DNA from: DALYLB01 sp964468345
GTDB lineage: Bacteria; Acidobacteriota; Blastocatellia; RBC074
DNA: 64,000 nt
Assembly (NCBI GenBank): GCA_964468345.1
Contig: CAYXVZ010000029.1
Span: 7,499-71,498 of the forward strand
Direction: 5' to 3'
In this document: piece after piece, positions 54,481 through 63,945 of the stretch
Numbering within the stretch: position 1 is the first letter of the stretch
How the letters are laid out: each line of letters starts with the position of its first letter
The notes under the pieces: generated by a model
Seen by the model: only the letters and a program-made list of their open reading frames with translations
What the model was told of the DNA's origin: nothing
Databases searched by the model: none
Made by a program: the position numbers and the translations under genes

Positions 54481-54621
54481 TTACACATCCCAACGCCCAT
54501 CTAAAACCACATCCGTGCGGGTCGATGCCTGATAAATCACATCGCCGTTCTCGTCTGCATAGGTTGCGGTCTCAATACGTTCATTGCTGGTTTGAATCGT
54601 TGTGTCGTTACTGTCGTTCAT
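54481..54621 (-). CDS. 46-residue small protein, first gene of the minus-strand operon
   Basis: ATG 54621 follows AAAGGAG by 8 bases. The product (MNDSNDTTIQTSNERIETAT, ADENGDVIYQASTRTDV) is acidic and soluble. It is the first gene after the promoter at 54670-54698. No family recognised; the strong binding site and position support translation. Confidence 0.6.
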   Translation of the reverse strand: MNDSNDTTIQTSNERIETATYADENGDVIYQASTRTDVVLDGRWDV

Positions 54622-54669
54622 CTCCGCTATCTCCTTTCAAAATGACTGTTGACAATTCATTATGAGTGA

Positions 54670-54698
54670 ACTATACATAAGGGATAGTTGAGTGTCAA
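54670..54698 (-). promoter_or_regulatory. Sigma70-type promoter for the minus-strand operon
   Basis: On the minus strand, TTGACA (54693-54698), a 17-base spacer, and TATAGT (54670-54675), about 50 bases before the 46-residue gene. It lies back-to-back with the promoter of the XRE gene. ACTAT and ATAGT within it form a small inverted repeat that may be an operator. Confidence 0.7.
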
Positions 54699-54711
54699 GC
54701 TTTATCTATAC

Positions 54712-54741
54712 TTGACGGATAGCGAGGACACTGCGTATATT
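54712..54741 (+). promoter_or_regulatory. Sigma70-type promoter for the XRE regulator gene
   Basis: TTGACG (54712-54717), an 18-base spacer and TATATT (54736-54741). GTCAAG and CTTGAC of the two facing -35 boxes form an inverted repeat across 54694-54716, a plausible binding site for the XRE protein, which would then control both directions. Confidence 0.65.
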
Positions 54742-54765
54742 CTGAACCCTATGAAAGGTGAAGAT

Positions 54766-54984
54766 ATGAAAGAAGCACGAGAACAGTTAGGACAAACGCA
54801 AGTGCAGATGGCCGCGAACCTTGGAATGCACCCGAATACGATTGCCCGATTCGAACGCAATGAACTTCCAATACCGGTCTACATTGAACTGGCGATTGAA
54901 GCTTTGCTGAATCGAGCAGGGCTGAAACCCGTCATTATTGCCGCTAAGAAAACAGCGACGAAGAAAGGAAAGGCCAAGAAATAG
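54766..54984 (+). CDS. XRE-family helix-turn-helix regulator
   Basis: 72 residues from ATG 54766 (AGGTGA upstream; ATG 54751 is possible). MKEAREQLGQTQVQMAANLG then MHPNTIARFERNE is a classic helix-turn-helix, followed by a short helix and a Lys-rich tail. It lies between the divergent promoters and the integrase gene, the usual place for the element's repressor or Cro-type switch protein. Confidence 0.85.
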   Translation: MKEAREQLGQTQVQMAANLGMHPNTIARFERNELPIPVYIELAIEALLNRAGLKPVIIAAKKTATKKGKAKK

Positions 54985-55065
54985 GAGAGCGCAAAAATGA
55001 AAAGCCGCACCAGGAAAAACCCGGCACGGCTCAACTCTCACAATTAAAAGGAATAAGAGAATTAT

Positions 55066-56274
55066 ATGTCAGAACTTCTTATAAGCGAAACCACCGCCCC
55101 TATTGCTGACGGCGTGAAGGGAAGCAGGAAGGGGAAGCAGCGAAGGCAAGGGCAAATCATCAGCCGGGGACCAAACAAATGGCTGGTACGTGTTTTCCTT
55201 GGCAGAAGCGATTCAACCGGCAAGCGCAAATACTTCACGAAGGTCATACCGGGAACTCGCAAGGATGCTCAGAACTATCTCAACGGCAAGCTTCGCGAAG
55301 TCGCGCTCGGTACGTTCATCGAGACTTGCAATGATTCGCTCGACGGCTACCTGGATAAATGGCTTATCAATGCGGCGAAGCCCAGGCTCAAAGAACGGAC
55401 GTATAACGATTACACTGATGTTCTCAGGCGTCACGTAAGAAGCGAACTCGGCAGCATCAAGCTCGTAAACCTTCGACCGCTCGACATTCAATCCCTCTAT
55501 TCGAAATTGACGGAGAAAGGTGCCGGGCCGCGAGTTGTCCGCTATGTTCACGCGGTTCTTTCCTCGGCACTGAAGCAGGCGGTTCAATGGGGCTTGCTGA
55601 ATCGAAACCCGGCAACTCTCGTTCAACTGCCGAAACAAAAGCGGCGCGAGATGCGTGCAATGAACCAAGACGAAATCAGCCGGTTCTTGAAAGCACTCGA
55701 CGGCGACAGATACCAAACCCTGTTCGCCTTCGCTCTGGCCAGTGGTATGCGCCCGGAAGAATATTTTGGACTTCAGTGGCGTGACGTGGATTTCGAGAAT
55801 GGCACAGCGACTGTTCAGCGTGCTTTGATTCGGAAAGTTGGCGGCGGATGGTATTTCGAAGAGCCGAAGACATCGCAGAGCAGGCGCACGATTCCATTAC
55901 CGCCGTCAGTCATCGCACAGTTAAAGGCACATCGACGAACCCAACTTGAGGAAAAGATGAGAGCAGGGGATGGATACGAGAATAATGATTTCGTTTTCTG
56001 TACCGACACAGGCACGCCGTTGAGCATCCATAATCTGACCAGCCGACACTTTAAACCGGCATTGGTTCGGGCAGGACTGCCGAAGACAATACGCCTCTAT
56101 GACCTTCGGCACACAACTGCGACGCTGCTTCTGCTTTCTGGCGTGAATCCGAAAATCGTCAGTGAACGTCTCGGGCACAGTTCAATCACGCTCACACTCG
56201 ACGTTTATTCTCACGTTTTACCTTCGATGCAAGCGGCGGCATCCGACAAACTGGAATCGCTGCTTTTTGGCTGA
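55066..56274 (+). CDS. int: Tyrosine site-specific recombinase (integrase)
   Basis: 402 residues. An AP2-like N-terminal arm-binding part (~30-75), a SAM-like core-binding domain (~80-165) and the catalytic domain (~185-395). Catalytic residues are visible: Arg in ALASGMRPEEYFGL, YDLRHTTAT (the usual His before D-L-R is Tyr), His in RLGHSSITLTLDVYSHVLP and its Tyr nucleophile. It lies 84 bases from the tRNA-Phe attachment site, typical for integrases that use tRNA genes. It should carry out integration and, with a helper, excision. No separate excisionase was identified. Confidence 0.93.
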   Translation: MSELLISETTAPIADGVKGSRKGKQRRQGQIISRGPNKWLVRVFLGRSDSTGKRKYFTKVIPGTRKDAQNYLNGKLREVALGTFIETCNDSLDGYLDKWLINAAKPRLKERTYNDYTDVLRRHVRSELGSIKLVNLRPLDIQSLYSKLTEKGAGPRVVRYVHAVLSSALKQAVQWGLLNRNPATLVQLPKQKRREMRAMNQDEISRFLKALDGDRYQTLFAFALASGMRPEEYFGLQWRDVDFENGTATVQRALIRKVGGGWYFEEPKTSQSRRTIPLPPSVIAQLKAHRRTQLEEKMRAGDGYENNDFVFCTDTGTPLSIHNLTSRHFKPALVRAGLPKTIRLYDLRHTTATLLLLSGVNPKIVSERLGHSSITLTLDVYSHVLPSMQAAASDKLESLLFG

Positions 56275-56286
56275 TTTTTGACAACT

Positions 56287-56306
56287 GGCATCACACTGGC
56301 ACACCA
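56287..56306. repeat. Terminal direct repeat, right (possible integrase arm site)
   Basis: Identical to 44171-44190, starting 13 bases after the integrase stop codon. See the left copy. Confidence 0.65.
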
Positions 56307-56340
56307 GAAGAAAAAAGGCCGCAATGATGCAGCCTCTAAC

Positions 56341-56430
<90 letters not shown>

Positions 56431-56711
56431 ATGAAAAAAACGAATGCGCATAGTACTGAGCCCATTGAAGTCTGTCAACACACCGCGTTAACAATCCTGG
56501 AAATTCTTCACTTACGGTCCGTTTTCTTATGCTTTCTTTTGCAAAAACGGAAAATTTCCGCTTCCTGCGGCCATTCCGAAGCATATCTTCTTGCAAATGA
56601 TTTTCAACATGGGTAGATTCTAAAAAGATTAGAACCCGGCTGAAATCCGAGGGAGACTCAGACCACGTAAGCGCCGGAAAACAGGAAAAATTTGAAGGGA
56701 GAACATAAAGA

Positions 56712-59354
56712 ATGCGAGCCGCACTAAATGTGGTGATGGCGATCATCCTGGGGGGAAGTCTTGTGTCGCAGGCCGCCGCACAGGCGGGGGCAGAGGTTGC
56801 GGGAAAGGTCCGCGATCGGAATGCCGTGGGAATTTTCGAAGCACGGGTCGTGATTCGCAATATCGCCAGCGGATATGAAGTGGAGGCGCGGACGGAGCAG
56901 GGCGGCCAATACCGGCTGGCCGGTCTGGCCGCGGGCACGTATCGATTGACGGTGGAAAGCGAAGGCTTTTCGACGGCGACGCGCATCGTCCAAATCGATT
57001 CGGAGGCGGCGCGATTGGAAGCGGATGTGACGCTGGAAGTCGGCGCGATTGCCGAGCAGGTGACGGTCACGGCGATTCGGAACCAGCGCGATGCGCTCGA
57101 AGTTCCGGTTCGCACCGAGACGGTCAATGCCGAACAGTTATTGCGGCAGAACATCACCTCGACGCAGGACTCGATGATAAATGCGCCGAACGTGACCGTG
57201 GTTGGCAATGGTCCGTTTCAAATGCGGCCGCGGCTGCGCGGGCTGGATTCGACGCGCATTCTGGTGATTGTCGATGGAGAGCGCTTGAATACGGCGCGCG
57301 TCGCGACGGATCGCGCGGGTCCGGAGATCGGGCTGGTCGATCCTTCGAGTTTGCAGAGCGTGGAGGTCGTTGCCGGTTCGGGCTCTGTGCTTTATGGCAC
57401 CGACGCGCTGTCGGGAACGATCAATCTGATCACCGATCAGCCACGCCGCGCGGATCAGGACATTCGCGTGGGCGGCGGGTTGAATCTGTTTTACAGCACG
57501 AATGAAAACGGCCGTCGCGGCACGGGGCAGTTCGATGTGTCGGGCCGCCGCTATGCCGTGCGGGTTTCGGGCGGGCTCGATCGGTTCGAGAATTATCGCG
57601 CGGGCGCGCCCTTCGGCGAATCCTCGCAATACCTGCACGACAACGGCACGCTGCGGCAAACGATTTATAGCCGCGTGTTCCCGGATCCCTTCAATGCGCC
57701 TTTCACGCGCACAAGCGCAGAGGTCCCGAATTCGCAGTCGCAGGGAAATTCCTTCAGCACCGTGGGGAGAATCTTTTTCGGCGATGGCGACGGCTTCAAG
57801 GTCACCTGGATTCGCCGTCGCAACGAGAATGTCGGCTTTCCGGATTTCTCGCTGCCCTATTTCTCGCAGGTGATCTCGCTGCCCTTCAGCAATCTCGATA
57901 AATACGGCGTTCGCTATGAGCAGCGAAACATCGCGCCCTGGTTTGCGGGTCTCAGCTTGAAAACCTATTTTCAGGTGCAGGATCGGAACCTGCGCAATGA
58001 TTTCGAAGTTTTCAGTTCCGCGCCGCCGCAACCGGGCGGGCAGCCGCTGGATTCGATCGTTCGGGTCAAGTTATTAACCGACACGAGACAGAACGTGAAA
58101 AGCTATGGCGCGGACTTGCAGATGAACTTCGTCGTTTCCAGCCGCAATGTCTTGACGACGGGGATGAGTTACATTCGCGATCACAGCCGCGATTCGCGCG
58201 TGTCGCGGTCAGAGGCGGGGATCATCGCCTTTGCGACGCGTCCGCCGGCGCCGCCGCGCTTGATTCCGTTGCCGACGCCGATCTCTTTCGGTCCGCCTTC
58301 CGTGACCTTTCCGCAGCGCGTGCCGAAGTCCAATTTTCAAAACATCGGCTTTTTCGCGCAGGACGAGTATGACATCAATCGATGGCTGCGAATTATCGGC
58401 GGTTTGCGGGTGGATCGATTCGATGTCTCGACGCAGCCTACGCCCGGATACAATCCGCTGCTGCCCGGCATTACGCAGGCAACGCCCGCCATCGATCTCT
58501 CGATATTGCCGAACGCGAACGGCGAGAGCATCTCGCGCGCCTCGGTCAGCGGCGATGTGGGCGTGATCATACGGCCCAAGGAATTCATGAGTTTTTCCGC
58601 GCGTGTCGGACGCAGCTTCCGCCATCCGAATCTGGAGGAGCTGTTTTTCACGGGACCGGCGACGGTGGGAAATATCATTGCGAACACCGCGATCAAACCC
58701 GAATCGGGCATCAATGTCGATGTCAGCGCGAAGTTCCGGACGGGCCATTACGCAGCATCGGTCACGTATTTCAATAACAACTATCGCAATTTCATCTCCA
58801 CCGAATTTATATCACAGGCGCCCACGTCGGGATTGATCGCGCAGGCGATCAATTTCGCGAAGGTGCGCATTCAGGGATTCGAGGTCGATGGCGAAGCCAG
58901 CTATGGCCTGGGCTCGGCCGTCCTGACGCCTTTTGTGGCGGCGGGGTATTTGCACGGACAGATACTGGAAGCGAGGAATCCATTCAATGGGACCAGATTG
59001 AACGATGTTCCCGCCGATAACATTTCGCCGCTCAAAGGAGTTGTCGGGCTTCGGTTGCAAAGCCGGGGAGGCCGCTGGTGGTCGGAATACAATGTCCGTG
59101 CCCACGCCAATGTCAATCGGGTCTCGCCGCTGCTGAGCACTTCGCCGTTTTTGATCGCGCAGGATCTGCTCGGGCTGCGCGGATTCGCGGTGCAAAATTT
59201 GCGGGGCGGATATAACTTCAATCGGGAACAGGGACGGGTGGCATTGACGCTTGGACTTGAAAACTTCACGAATGAATTTTATCGCGAGCAGTTTCAATTC
59301 GCTCCTTCGCGCGGTCGAAGCTTGACTGTCGGCCTTCTTTTCAAGTATTTCTAG
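56712..59354 (+). CDS. TonB-dependent outer-membrane receptor
   Basis: 880 residues. Signal peptide (VVMAIILGGSLVSQAAAQA), a carboxypeptidase-regulatory-like beta domain (~28-105; GQYRLAGLAAGTYRLTVESE), a plug domain (~135-245; RPRLRGLDSTRILVIVDGER, VEVVAGSGSVLYGTDALSG) and a 22-strand-type beta-barrel ending in the aromatic F typical of outer-membrane proteins. It should import a ligand such as a siderophore, cobalamin or glycan using TonB energy; the substrate cannot be read from the sequence. AGGGAG lies upstream of the ATG. It is the first host gene right of the element. Confidence 0.93.
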   Translation: MRAALNVVMAIILGGSLVSQAAAQAGAEVAGKVRDRNAVGIFEARVVIRNIASGYEVEARTEQGGQYRLAGLAAGTYRLTVESEGFSTATRIVQIDSEAARLEADVTLEVGAIAEQVTVTAIRNQRDALEVPVRTETVNAEQLLRQNITSTQDSMINAPNVTVVGNGPFQMRPRLRGLDSTRILVIVDGERLNTARVATDRAGPEIGLVDPSSLQSVEVVAGSGSVLYGTDALSGTINLITDQPRRADQDIRVGGGLNLFYSTNENGRRGTGQFDVSGRRYAVRVSGGLDRFENYRAGAPFGESSQYLHDNGTLRQTIYSRVFPDPFNAPFTRTSAEVPNSQSQGNSFSTVGRIFFGDGDGFKVTWIRRRNENVGFPDFSLPYFSQVISLPFSNLDKYGVRYEQRNIAPWFAGLSLKTYFQVQDRNLRNDFEVFSSAPPQPGGQPLDSIVRVKLLTDTRQNVKSYGADLQMNFVVSSRNVLTTGMSYIRDHSRDSRVSRSEAGIIAFATRPPAPPRLIPLPTPISFGPPSVTFPQRVPKSNFQNIGFFAQDEYDINRWLRIIGGLRVDRFDVSTQPTPGYNPLLPGITQATPAIDLSILPNANGESISRASVSGDVGVIIRPKEFMSFSARVGRSFRHPNLEELFFTGPATVGNIIANTAIKPESGINVDVSAKFRTGHYAASVTYFNNNYRNFISTEFISQAPTSGLIAQAINFAKVRIQGFEVDGEASYGLGSAVLTPFVAAGYLHGQILEARNPFNGTRLNDVPADNISPLKGVVGLRLQSRGGRWWSEYNVRAHANVNRVSPLLSTSPFLIAQDLLGLRGFAVQNLRGGYNFNREQGRVALTLGLENFTNEFYREQFQFAPSRGRSLTVGLLFKYF

Positions 59355-59671
59355 GCGTCGTCAGTTTTTGGATGAAGGAGCCCTTGAAGCCGACGGGCCG
59401 GGCTTTCCCACACGAGCCGGTTCTTTTGTCCAGGACCTTATTGTTATTTGTCATTTGTCATCGCGAACGGTACCCACCGCAACGGATGGCAAATGACAAA
59501 TAACAAAAAGAAGTAATGAATGACCGGAACAGGTCAATAACTCCTCTCCACTCGCCCCACGATTAACATCTCCTGCTTCACAATCACTGGTGTGGTGGAA
59601 TCATTGCCTCTGTCTGATTCCCACGATTCTCAATCTGCTTTCCGTTCCCCCAACATTCAGGAGTGCAGTTC
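59355..59671. other. Intergenic region with TTGTTATTTG palindrome
   Basis: A perfect 17-bp inverted repeat, TTGTTATTTGTCATTTG at 59441-59457 and its complement at 59490-59506, with a 32-base loop. No gene is supported. AGGAG at about 59659-59663 is the binding site of the next gene. Confidence 0.7.
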
Positions 59672-61669
59672 ATGGCAGGCCTTTCGAAATACTTCTCGTC
59701 AATTCTCGTTGTTTCATTGCTCGTCTTCGCGCCCGGTGCGGGCGCACAGGAAAAGAAACCCGACCTCGGGGAGTTTCTCCCATTGCAGGGAGGAAACGCG
59801 TGGACCTATCAGGTCAAACAGTTTCGTTCGGATGGACAGATCGAATACCGGCTGCGGACGCGCTCGGTGGCCGGTGATATTCGGCTGCAGTCGGGGGCTT
59901 CGGCGCGGCGGTTGCAGGATGAACGCGGCCGCTCGATATTGATCTCCGTCGATGAACAGCGGCTTCGGATCCATGGGGAAAATACGGGGCAGGACGAAAT
60001 TCGCGTCTCGCCTGCCTATACGATTTTCGATACCGCCAATGCGCCCGGGAAAAAGATCGCTTCCCATCATCAACTCAGCGAAGGGGAGTCGCTCGGTTTT
60101 GAGACGACCTATCTCGGATTGGAAGGCGTGCAAACCCCCGCGGGCGCATTTCGCGAATGCCTCAAGATTCGCTATCAAATCACAAAAGCCTCGCATTCGA
60201 CGATGACCACGACGTTGTATCTGGCGCGGGGCGTCGGCATCGTTCGCGAGATTCAGGAAGTCTTTTCGCTGCCGGCCGAGCAATCGATGCGAACCGAGAT
60301 CGAATTGCTGAATGCTTCGATCGGCGGGCGCGGGATCGGGGGCGAAGCGGAGCGTCGCGTCCGCATCGCCGAATATTTTCCCTATCATCAGGGCGATACT
60401 TGGACTTATGACTGGAAATACGGCTTCGGCAACGGCCAGTCACACGCGACCGAACGAAAGCGATGGTTCGAAGGCACGAAGTTCACGAACGCCGGCGCGG
60501 CTTTCAAGCTGGTTTCGAGCACGGGCGAAGAGGACTATCAATACTACGTGCTGGATAAACAGGGGCTGCGCATTGTCGAGTCGGGCGAAAAGGGAATGCG
60601 CGCGCAGGGAATCAAGCTTTATTACGATCCGCCGTTGTGGATTGCGCGCGAGGATATGCCGGTTGGCCGCACCTATCGATGGAGCCAGCCGGAGCAGGAG
60701 GGGAAAAGTCTTCTGCAGTTTTCCGCCACGCTCGAAGGATTCGACAGCGTCGAAACGCCGATGGGACGGTTTCAAAACTGCCTGCGCGCGCGGGTGGAAT
60801 GGGAATCGGCCGGATCGCGCGTCAAAAACGTCTATTACTATGCGCGGGGCGTGGGGATGGTTGCGTATGATTACGAAGTCATCAGCCGAAAAGACTGCAC
60901 CGTGATGATGACGCTGACCGGCCGCCTCAAAGAGGCCACGATCGATGGCCTGCATGCGCGAAGCGTGGAAGAGGCGAACAAGCTCTGGGATCGGATGGCC
61001 GCCAATCTGGGCGCGGCCGAGGACAATCCGCAGGCGCGCGCATTGTTCAAGGGCGCAAGTATGAATCGGTATGTCTGGGATGCCGATCTGGGCTTCGGCG
61101 GATTCAAGGCCGATGTGCTGGTCACGATCGACGGGGGGGCGCCCGTTCCGGTTCGCGTTCGCTGTTCGCCGGCGCTCGATATCGAGATCGACGCGCCTGA
61201 TGCGGCCACGCGCGCAATTGTTCATGAAGAGATGAGTCAGTTCGTCACGCACCGGCAACCGCGCAAGCCTTTCGATAAATGGTATGGCCCGGAGAAGGCG
61301 AAGTTCCGGCTCGGAAAAGAGCTGCCGGAGGGACAGGAGATTTTTATCGAGGGCGATTCGATGGGATCGAACTATCTCATCAGCCAGGGAACGATTCGGC
61401 AACTCAGCCGGAACATCGGACGAATGGACTTCACGATCTTCAATCGCAAGCATCAATCGGTCGAAGACGGCCGCTATATCGCGACTGAATATGGCGTGAG
61501 TTATTACGCCGCGGGAACGAAGCAGGAAGTCGGCACGGAAGTGTTTGTCGATTCCTATCGCAAACAGGGCGCCTATTGGGTGCCGCAATCCCGCGTTCAT
61601 ACCTCCACGATGAAAGGCAAGCCCGGCAGGATCGAACTGCAAATCTCGAAGCTGGAATATCTGAACTAG
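59672..61669 (+). CDS. Exported protein with two repeated beta domains
   Basis: 665 residues from ATG 59672 (AGGAG 9 bases before). Signal peptide (ILVVSLLVFAPGAGAQ). Two similar beta-rich modules start at ~30 (FLPLQGGNAWTYQVKQF) and ~238 (FPYHQGDTWTYDWKYGF), each ending with a YYARGVG- or YLARGVG-type strand; they recall outer-membrane lipocalin-like or DUF3108-type domains. The C-terminal ~150 residues (FIEGDSMGSNYLISQGTIRQ, FTIFNRKHQSVEDGRY) form another beta domain. The family is not recognised. Possibly paired in function with the TonB receptor upstream. Confidence 0.7.
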   Translation: MAGLSKYFSSILVVSLLVFAPGAGAQEKKPDLGEFLPLQGGNAWTYQVKQFRSDGQIEYRLRTRSVAGDIRLQSGASARRLQDERGRSILISVDEQRLRIHGENTGQDEIRVSPAYTIFDTANAPGKKIASHHQLSEGESLGFETTYLGLEGVQTPAGAFRECLKIRYQITKASHSTMTTTLYLARGVGIVREIQEVFSLPAEQSMRTEIELLNASIGGRGIGGEAERRVRIAEYFPYHQGDTWTYDWKYGFGNGQSHATERKRWFEGTKFTNAGAAFKLVSSTGEEDYQYYVLDKQGLRIVESGEKGMRAQGIKLYYDPPLWIAREDMPVGRTYRWSQPEQEGKSLLQFSATLEGFDSVETPMGRFQNCLRARVEWESAGSRVKNVYYYARGVGMVAYDYEVISRKDCTVMMTLTGRLKEATIDGLHARSVEEANKLWDRMAANLGAAEDNPQARALFKGASMNRYVWDADLGFGGFKADVLVTIDGGAPVPVRVRCSPALDIEIDAPDAATRAIVHEEMSQFVTHRQPRKPFDKWYGPEKAKFRLGKELPEGQEIFIEGDSMGSNYLISQGTIRQLSRNIGRMDFTIFNRKHQSVEDGRYIATEYGVSYYAAGTKQEVGTEVFVDSYRKQGAYWVPQSRVHTSTMKGKPGRIELQISKLEYLN

Positions 61670-61704
61670 GGCCTTGGGATTAGCATTTGAGGAGAGTCGA
61701 GATC

Positions 61705-61782
61705 GCGGACAGGAACATAAACGACAAGAAAAGATCGCCATTGATCTGCATTTATTTTCCTGTCGTTTATGTTCCTGTCCGC
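61705..61782. repeat. Long palindrome, GGACAGG family, copy 2
   Basis: Left arm from 61705 (GCGGACAGGAACATAAACGA), right arm 61753-61782, one mismatch in the arms. The arms match copy 1 at 11260-11335 almost exactly while the loop is unrelated. It follows the exported protein gene by 35 bases. Confidence 0.88.
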
Positions 61783-61958
61783 TGTTTGGACAATCCAGAC
61801 AGGCAGTTCAAGTCGGAAATTTTCCGGGTCCGATTTCTTTCGAAACCTTGCATAGGGTCTTCCGGTCGCGTATTACTTAGAGCCGATTCACGCCAAGCCA
61901 ATCTTTCGGAGGCGAGACAAAGTTTTAAGGTTGATTTTCATATGTGACGGAGCGAGAC
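61783..61958. other. Short intergenic region
   Basis: No gene or repeat is seen. GGAG about 7 bases before 61959 is the binding site of the small protein gene. Confidence 0.4.
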
Positions 61959-62363
61959 ATGTCGAAAGCGTATTACGTCGTGACATTTCCGCAGAAGGAT
62001 CCGCGGGCACAGCATAGCGATTTTGATCGGTGGGGCGCCACGCTCAGCGAGCGCTCGGCGAAAGAGGGAAACCGCAAGGTGAGCGAGATGGACCAGGAAT
62101 TTGAATATGCCCTGATCCTTTCGTTGCCTTCCATTCCCGAAGCCGTGAAAGATATGCTTCCCCCGTCGCAACGCGCCAGTCTCGCCGAGGGAGGCTTTCC
62201 TTATCGCACCAAGGAATATGAAGGCTTTGAAAAAGTCTATTTCCTCAATGAAGCCGCGCTGAAAATGTATCGCGAAGGCGATATCGTCTTTGAAGTCACG
62301 AAAAAGATCTCCGAGGATGAGCTTCCGCAAGGCTGCGACATGATCATGTTGTGGCCGCAATAA
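61959..62363 (+). CDS. Small soluble protein of unknown function
   Basis: 134 residues with no signal peptide, so cytoplasmic. Alpha/beta composition (KAYYVVTFPQKDPRAQH, LILSLPSIPEAVKDMLPPSQ, FLNEAALKMYREGDIVFEVT) with several aromatic residues and one Cys near the C-terminus. GGAG precedes the ATG; an upstream in-frame codon at 61944 is less likely. The family is not recognised. Confidence 0.65.
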   Translation: MSKAYYVVTFPQKDPRAQHSDFDRWGATLSERSAKEGNRKVSEMDQEFEYALILSLPSIPEAVKDMLPPSQRASLAEGGFPYRTKEYEGFEKVYFLNEAALKMYREGDIVFEVTKKISEDELPQGCDMIMLWPQ

Positions 62364-62367
62364 CCCC

Positions 62368-62488
62368 GGGTACGCGCGTGTCCCGCGTGTTATCTGAAAG
62401 AAGCCCGCGAAGCGCTCCTTATTTCAATGGAGAAAAAAGGAAGGCTTCGCTGCTTCTGTCCCATAGCACGCGGGACGCGTGCGTACCC
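62368..62488. repeat. GGGTACGCG palindrome
   Basis: Left arm GGGTACGCGCGTGTCCCGCG (62368-62389) and right arm 62467-62488, complementary with two mismatches around a 77-base loop containing a second, weaker inverted pair (AAGCGCTCC / GGAAGGCTT). It ends 14 bases before the next gene's start. Unlike a plain terminator it has a long, structured loop. Confidence 0.7.
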
Positions 62489-62502
62489 AGGGAGTAATAA
62501 CT

Positions 62503-63831
62503 ATGAAATACCTTCGAGGCATCGTGATCGTGCTGGGCGTGTGTGTTTTTTTGGCGGGAGGGAAGGGCGTTGATGCTGAGCCGCCCGTGCCCGCCAGATC
62601 CGTCAGCGCGGCGGATCGCATTGCCGCAAGTCCCGACATGGCCATTGGGCCGGACGGCAGCATACATCTGATCTGGGTCGACAAAGGCCCAAAGCCCACC
62701 GAAGCTCCGGCCGCCGCGGCGGCGCGGCATCATACCCACAAGACGTACAACGATCTGTACTATGCGCGCTCCAACGATAGCGGACAAAGCTTCTCAGCGC
62801 CGGTGCGAATCAATGCGACGCCGGGACAGGTCTGGGGATTCGCCACCAGCCGGCCGCGCATTGCGGTCGGGAAGTCCGGCATCGTTCATCTCTTTTATCA
62901 CGCGAATCGATTCGACCGCAGCGCCGCGCAACAGGCGGTGGATGCGGTGTATGCGCGTTCGACCGACGGCGGCAATACTTTTGAAGCGCCGCGAACGCTT
63001 AACAGTTTTGCGGCCGGTAAAGACGGCGGTGAATTGAGCGAGGCGCATTGTTTCGGAACCATGGGCGTGGCGCCGAACGGGGATGTGCACGCCTATTGGA
63101 TCGACACGCGGCATATGAAATCCGATCGGGACAACGGCGCGGTTTATGGCGTCGTTTCGCGAAACGAAGGGAAGGGCTTCGAAAAGGAGCGGCTGATTTT
63201 TGAAAACGAAGCCTGTCCCTGCTGCCAGCTCAATATCGCCTTTTCAACGGACAAAAAGGTCTATCTCACGCTGCGCAGCGTAATGGCGGACGGATCGAGA
63301 AACGCAACGGTTGCGCAGTCCGACGATGGCGGCCGCATCTTTCAGCCGCGCGTGGCGGTTTCCGCCAAGAAATGGGCCATCGACGCCTGCCCCTTGAAAC
63401 CGCTGAATCTAAGCACGGGCGCCAACGGCCGCGTTTATGCTACCTGGTATGCAGGTGAGATGGACCCGGCCGGCGTTTATTTTTCCAGTTCCGACAATAT
63501 AGGAGCACATTTTGGAAACGCGTTTCCGCTTCATCCCGAGGCGAAATTGTCTGATCATGCACAGAGCGCGGTGGCGGCCGATGGTAAGATTCATGTGATC
63601 TGGGATGCGCGCGTCGGCGATACGAAACGAATTTTTCTGCGAAGCTCGGCGGATCATGGAAAGACGTTCAGTCCTGTCCAAGAGGTTTCGATGGAAGCCG
63701 GCGCGGCCGATTATCCCGTGATCGCTCCTTTGCAAAAGAAAACCGCGATCGCGTATCAATTGAACGGAACGATTCGATTTCAGATTCTGGATGAAGTGAT
63801 CGCTAAATCAGGACAAACAGGAATGAAATAA
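62503..63831 (+). CDS. Exported Asp-box beta-propeller (sialidase-like) protein
   Basis: 442 residues from ATG 62503 (GGAG 8 bases before). Signal peptide (IVIVLGVCVFLAGGKGVDA). At least four Asp-box-like motifs are spread through it: SNDSGQSF, STDGGNTF, SDDGGRIF and SADHGKTF, as in sialidases and BNR-repeat proteins. A CPCCQLN cluster in the middle may bind metal or form disulfides. The catalytic arginine triad and FRIP of true sialidases are not evident, so enzymatic activity is doubtful. Related to the GH33-like superfamily in fold only. Confidence 0.82.
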   Translation: MKYLRGIVIVLGVCVFLAGGKGVDAEPPVPARSVSAADRIAASPDMAIGPDGSIHLIWVDKGPKPTEAPAAAAARHHTHKTYNDLYYARSNDSGQSFSAPVRINATPGQVWGFATSRPRIAVGKSGIVHLFYHANRFDRSAAQQAVDAVYARSTDGGNTFEAPRTLNSFAAGKDGGELSEAHCFGTMGVAPNGDVHAYWIDTRHMKSDRDNGAVYGVVSRNEGKGFEKERLIFENEACPCCQLNIAFSTDKKVYLTLRSVMADGSRNATVAQSDDGGRIFQPRVAVSAKKWAIDACPLKPLNLSTGANGRVYATWYAGEMDPAGVYFSSSDNIGAHFGNAFPLHPEAKLSDHAQSAVAADGKIHVIWDARVGDTKRIFLRSSADHGKTFSPVQEVSMEAGAADYPVIAPLQKKTAIAYQLNGTIRFQILDEVIAKSGQTGMK

Positions 63832-63913
63832 ACCACGAAGAAACGAAGAGCACGAAGACGAGAGAGAAGGCTTATTCCTGCGCCGTTCTTCGTGTTCTTC
63901 GTCTCTTCGTGGT
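63832..63913. repeat. CACGAAG-family palindrome, copy E
   Basis: Left arm ACCACGAAGAAACGAAGAGC (from 63832) and right arm about 63885-63913, with a few mismatches. It lies 1 base after the propeller gene's stop codon, where it would fold at the end of that transcript and of the convergent gene on the other strand. Confidence 0.8.
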
Positions 63914-63945
63914 AAAAGCTTTTTCCAAAAGCTGTTTGCACCGAT

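Noticed and set aside
62503..63831. True sialidase
   Set aside because: Asp-box motifs are present, but the arginine triad and FRIP motif are not evident.
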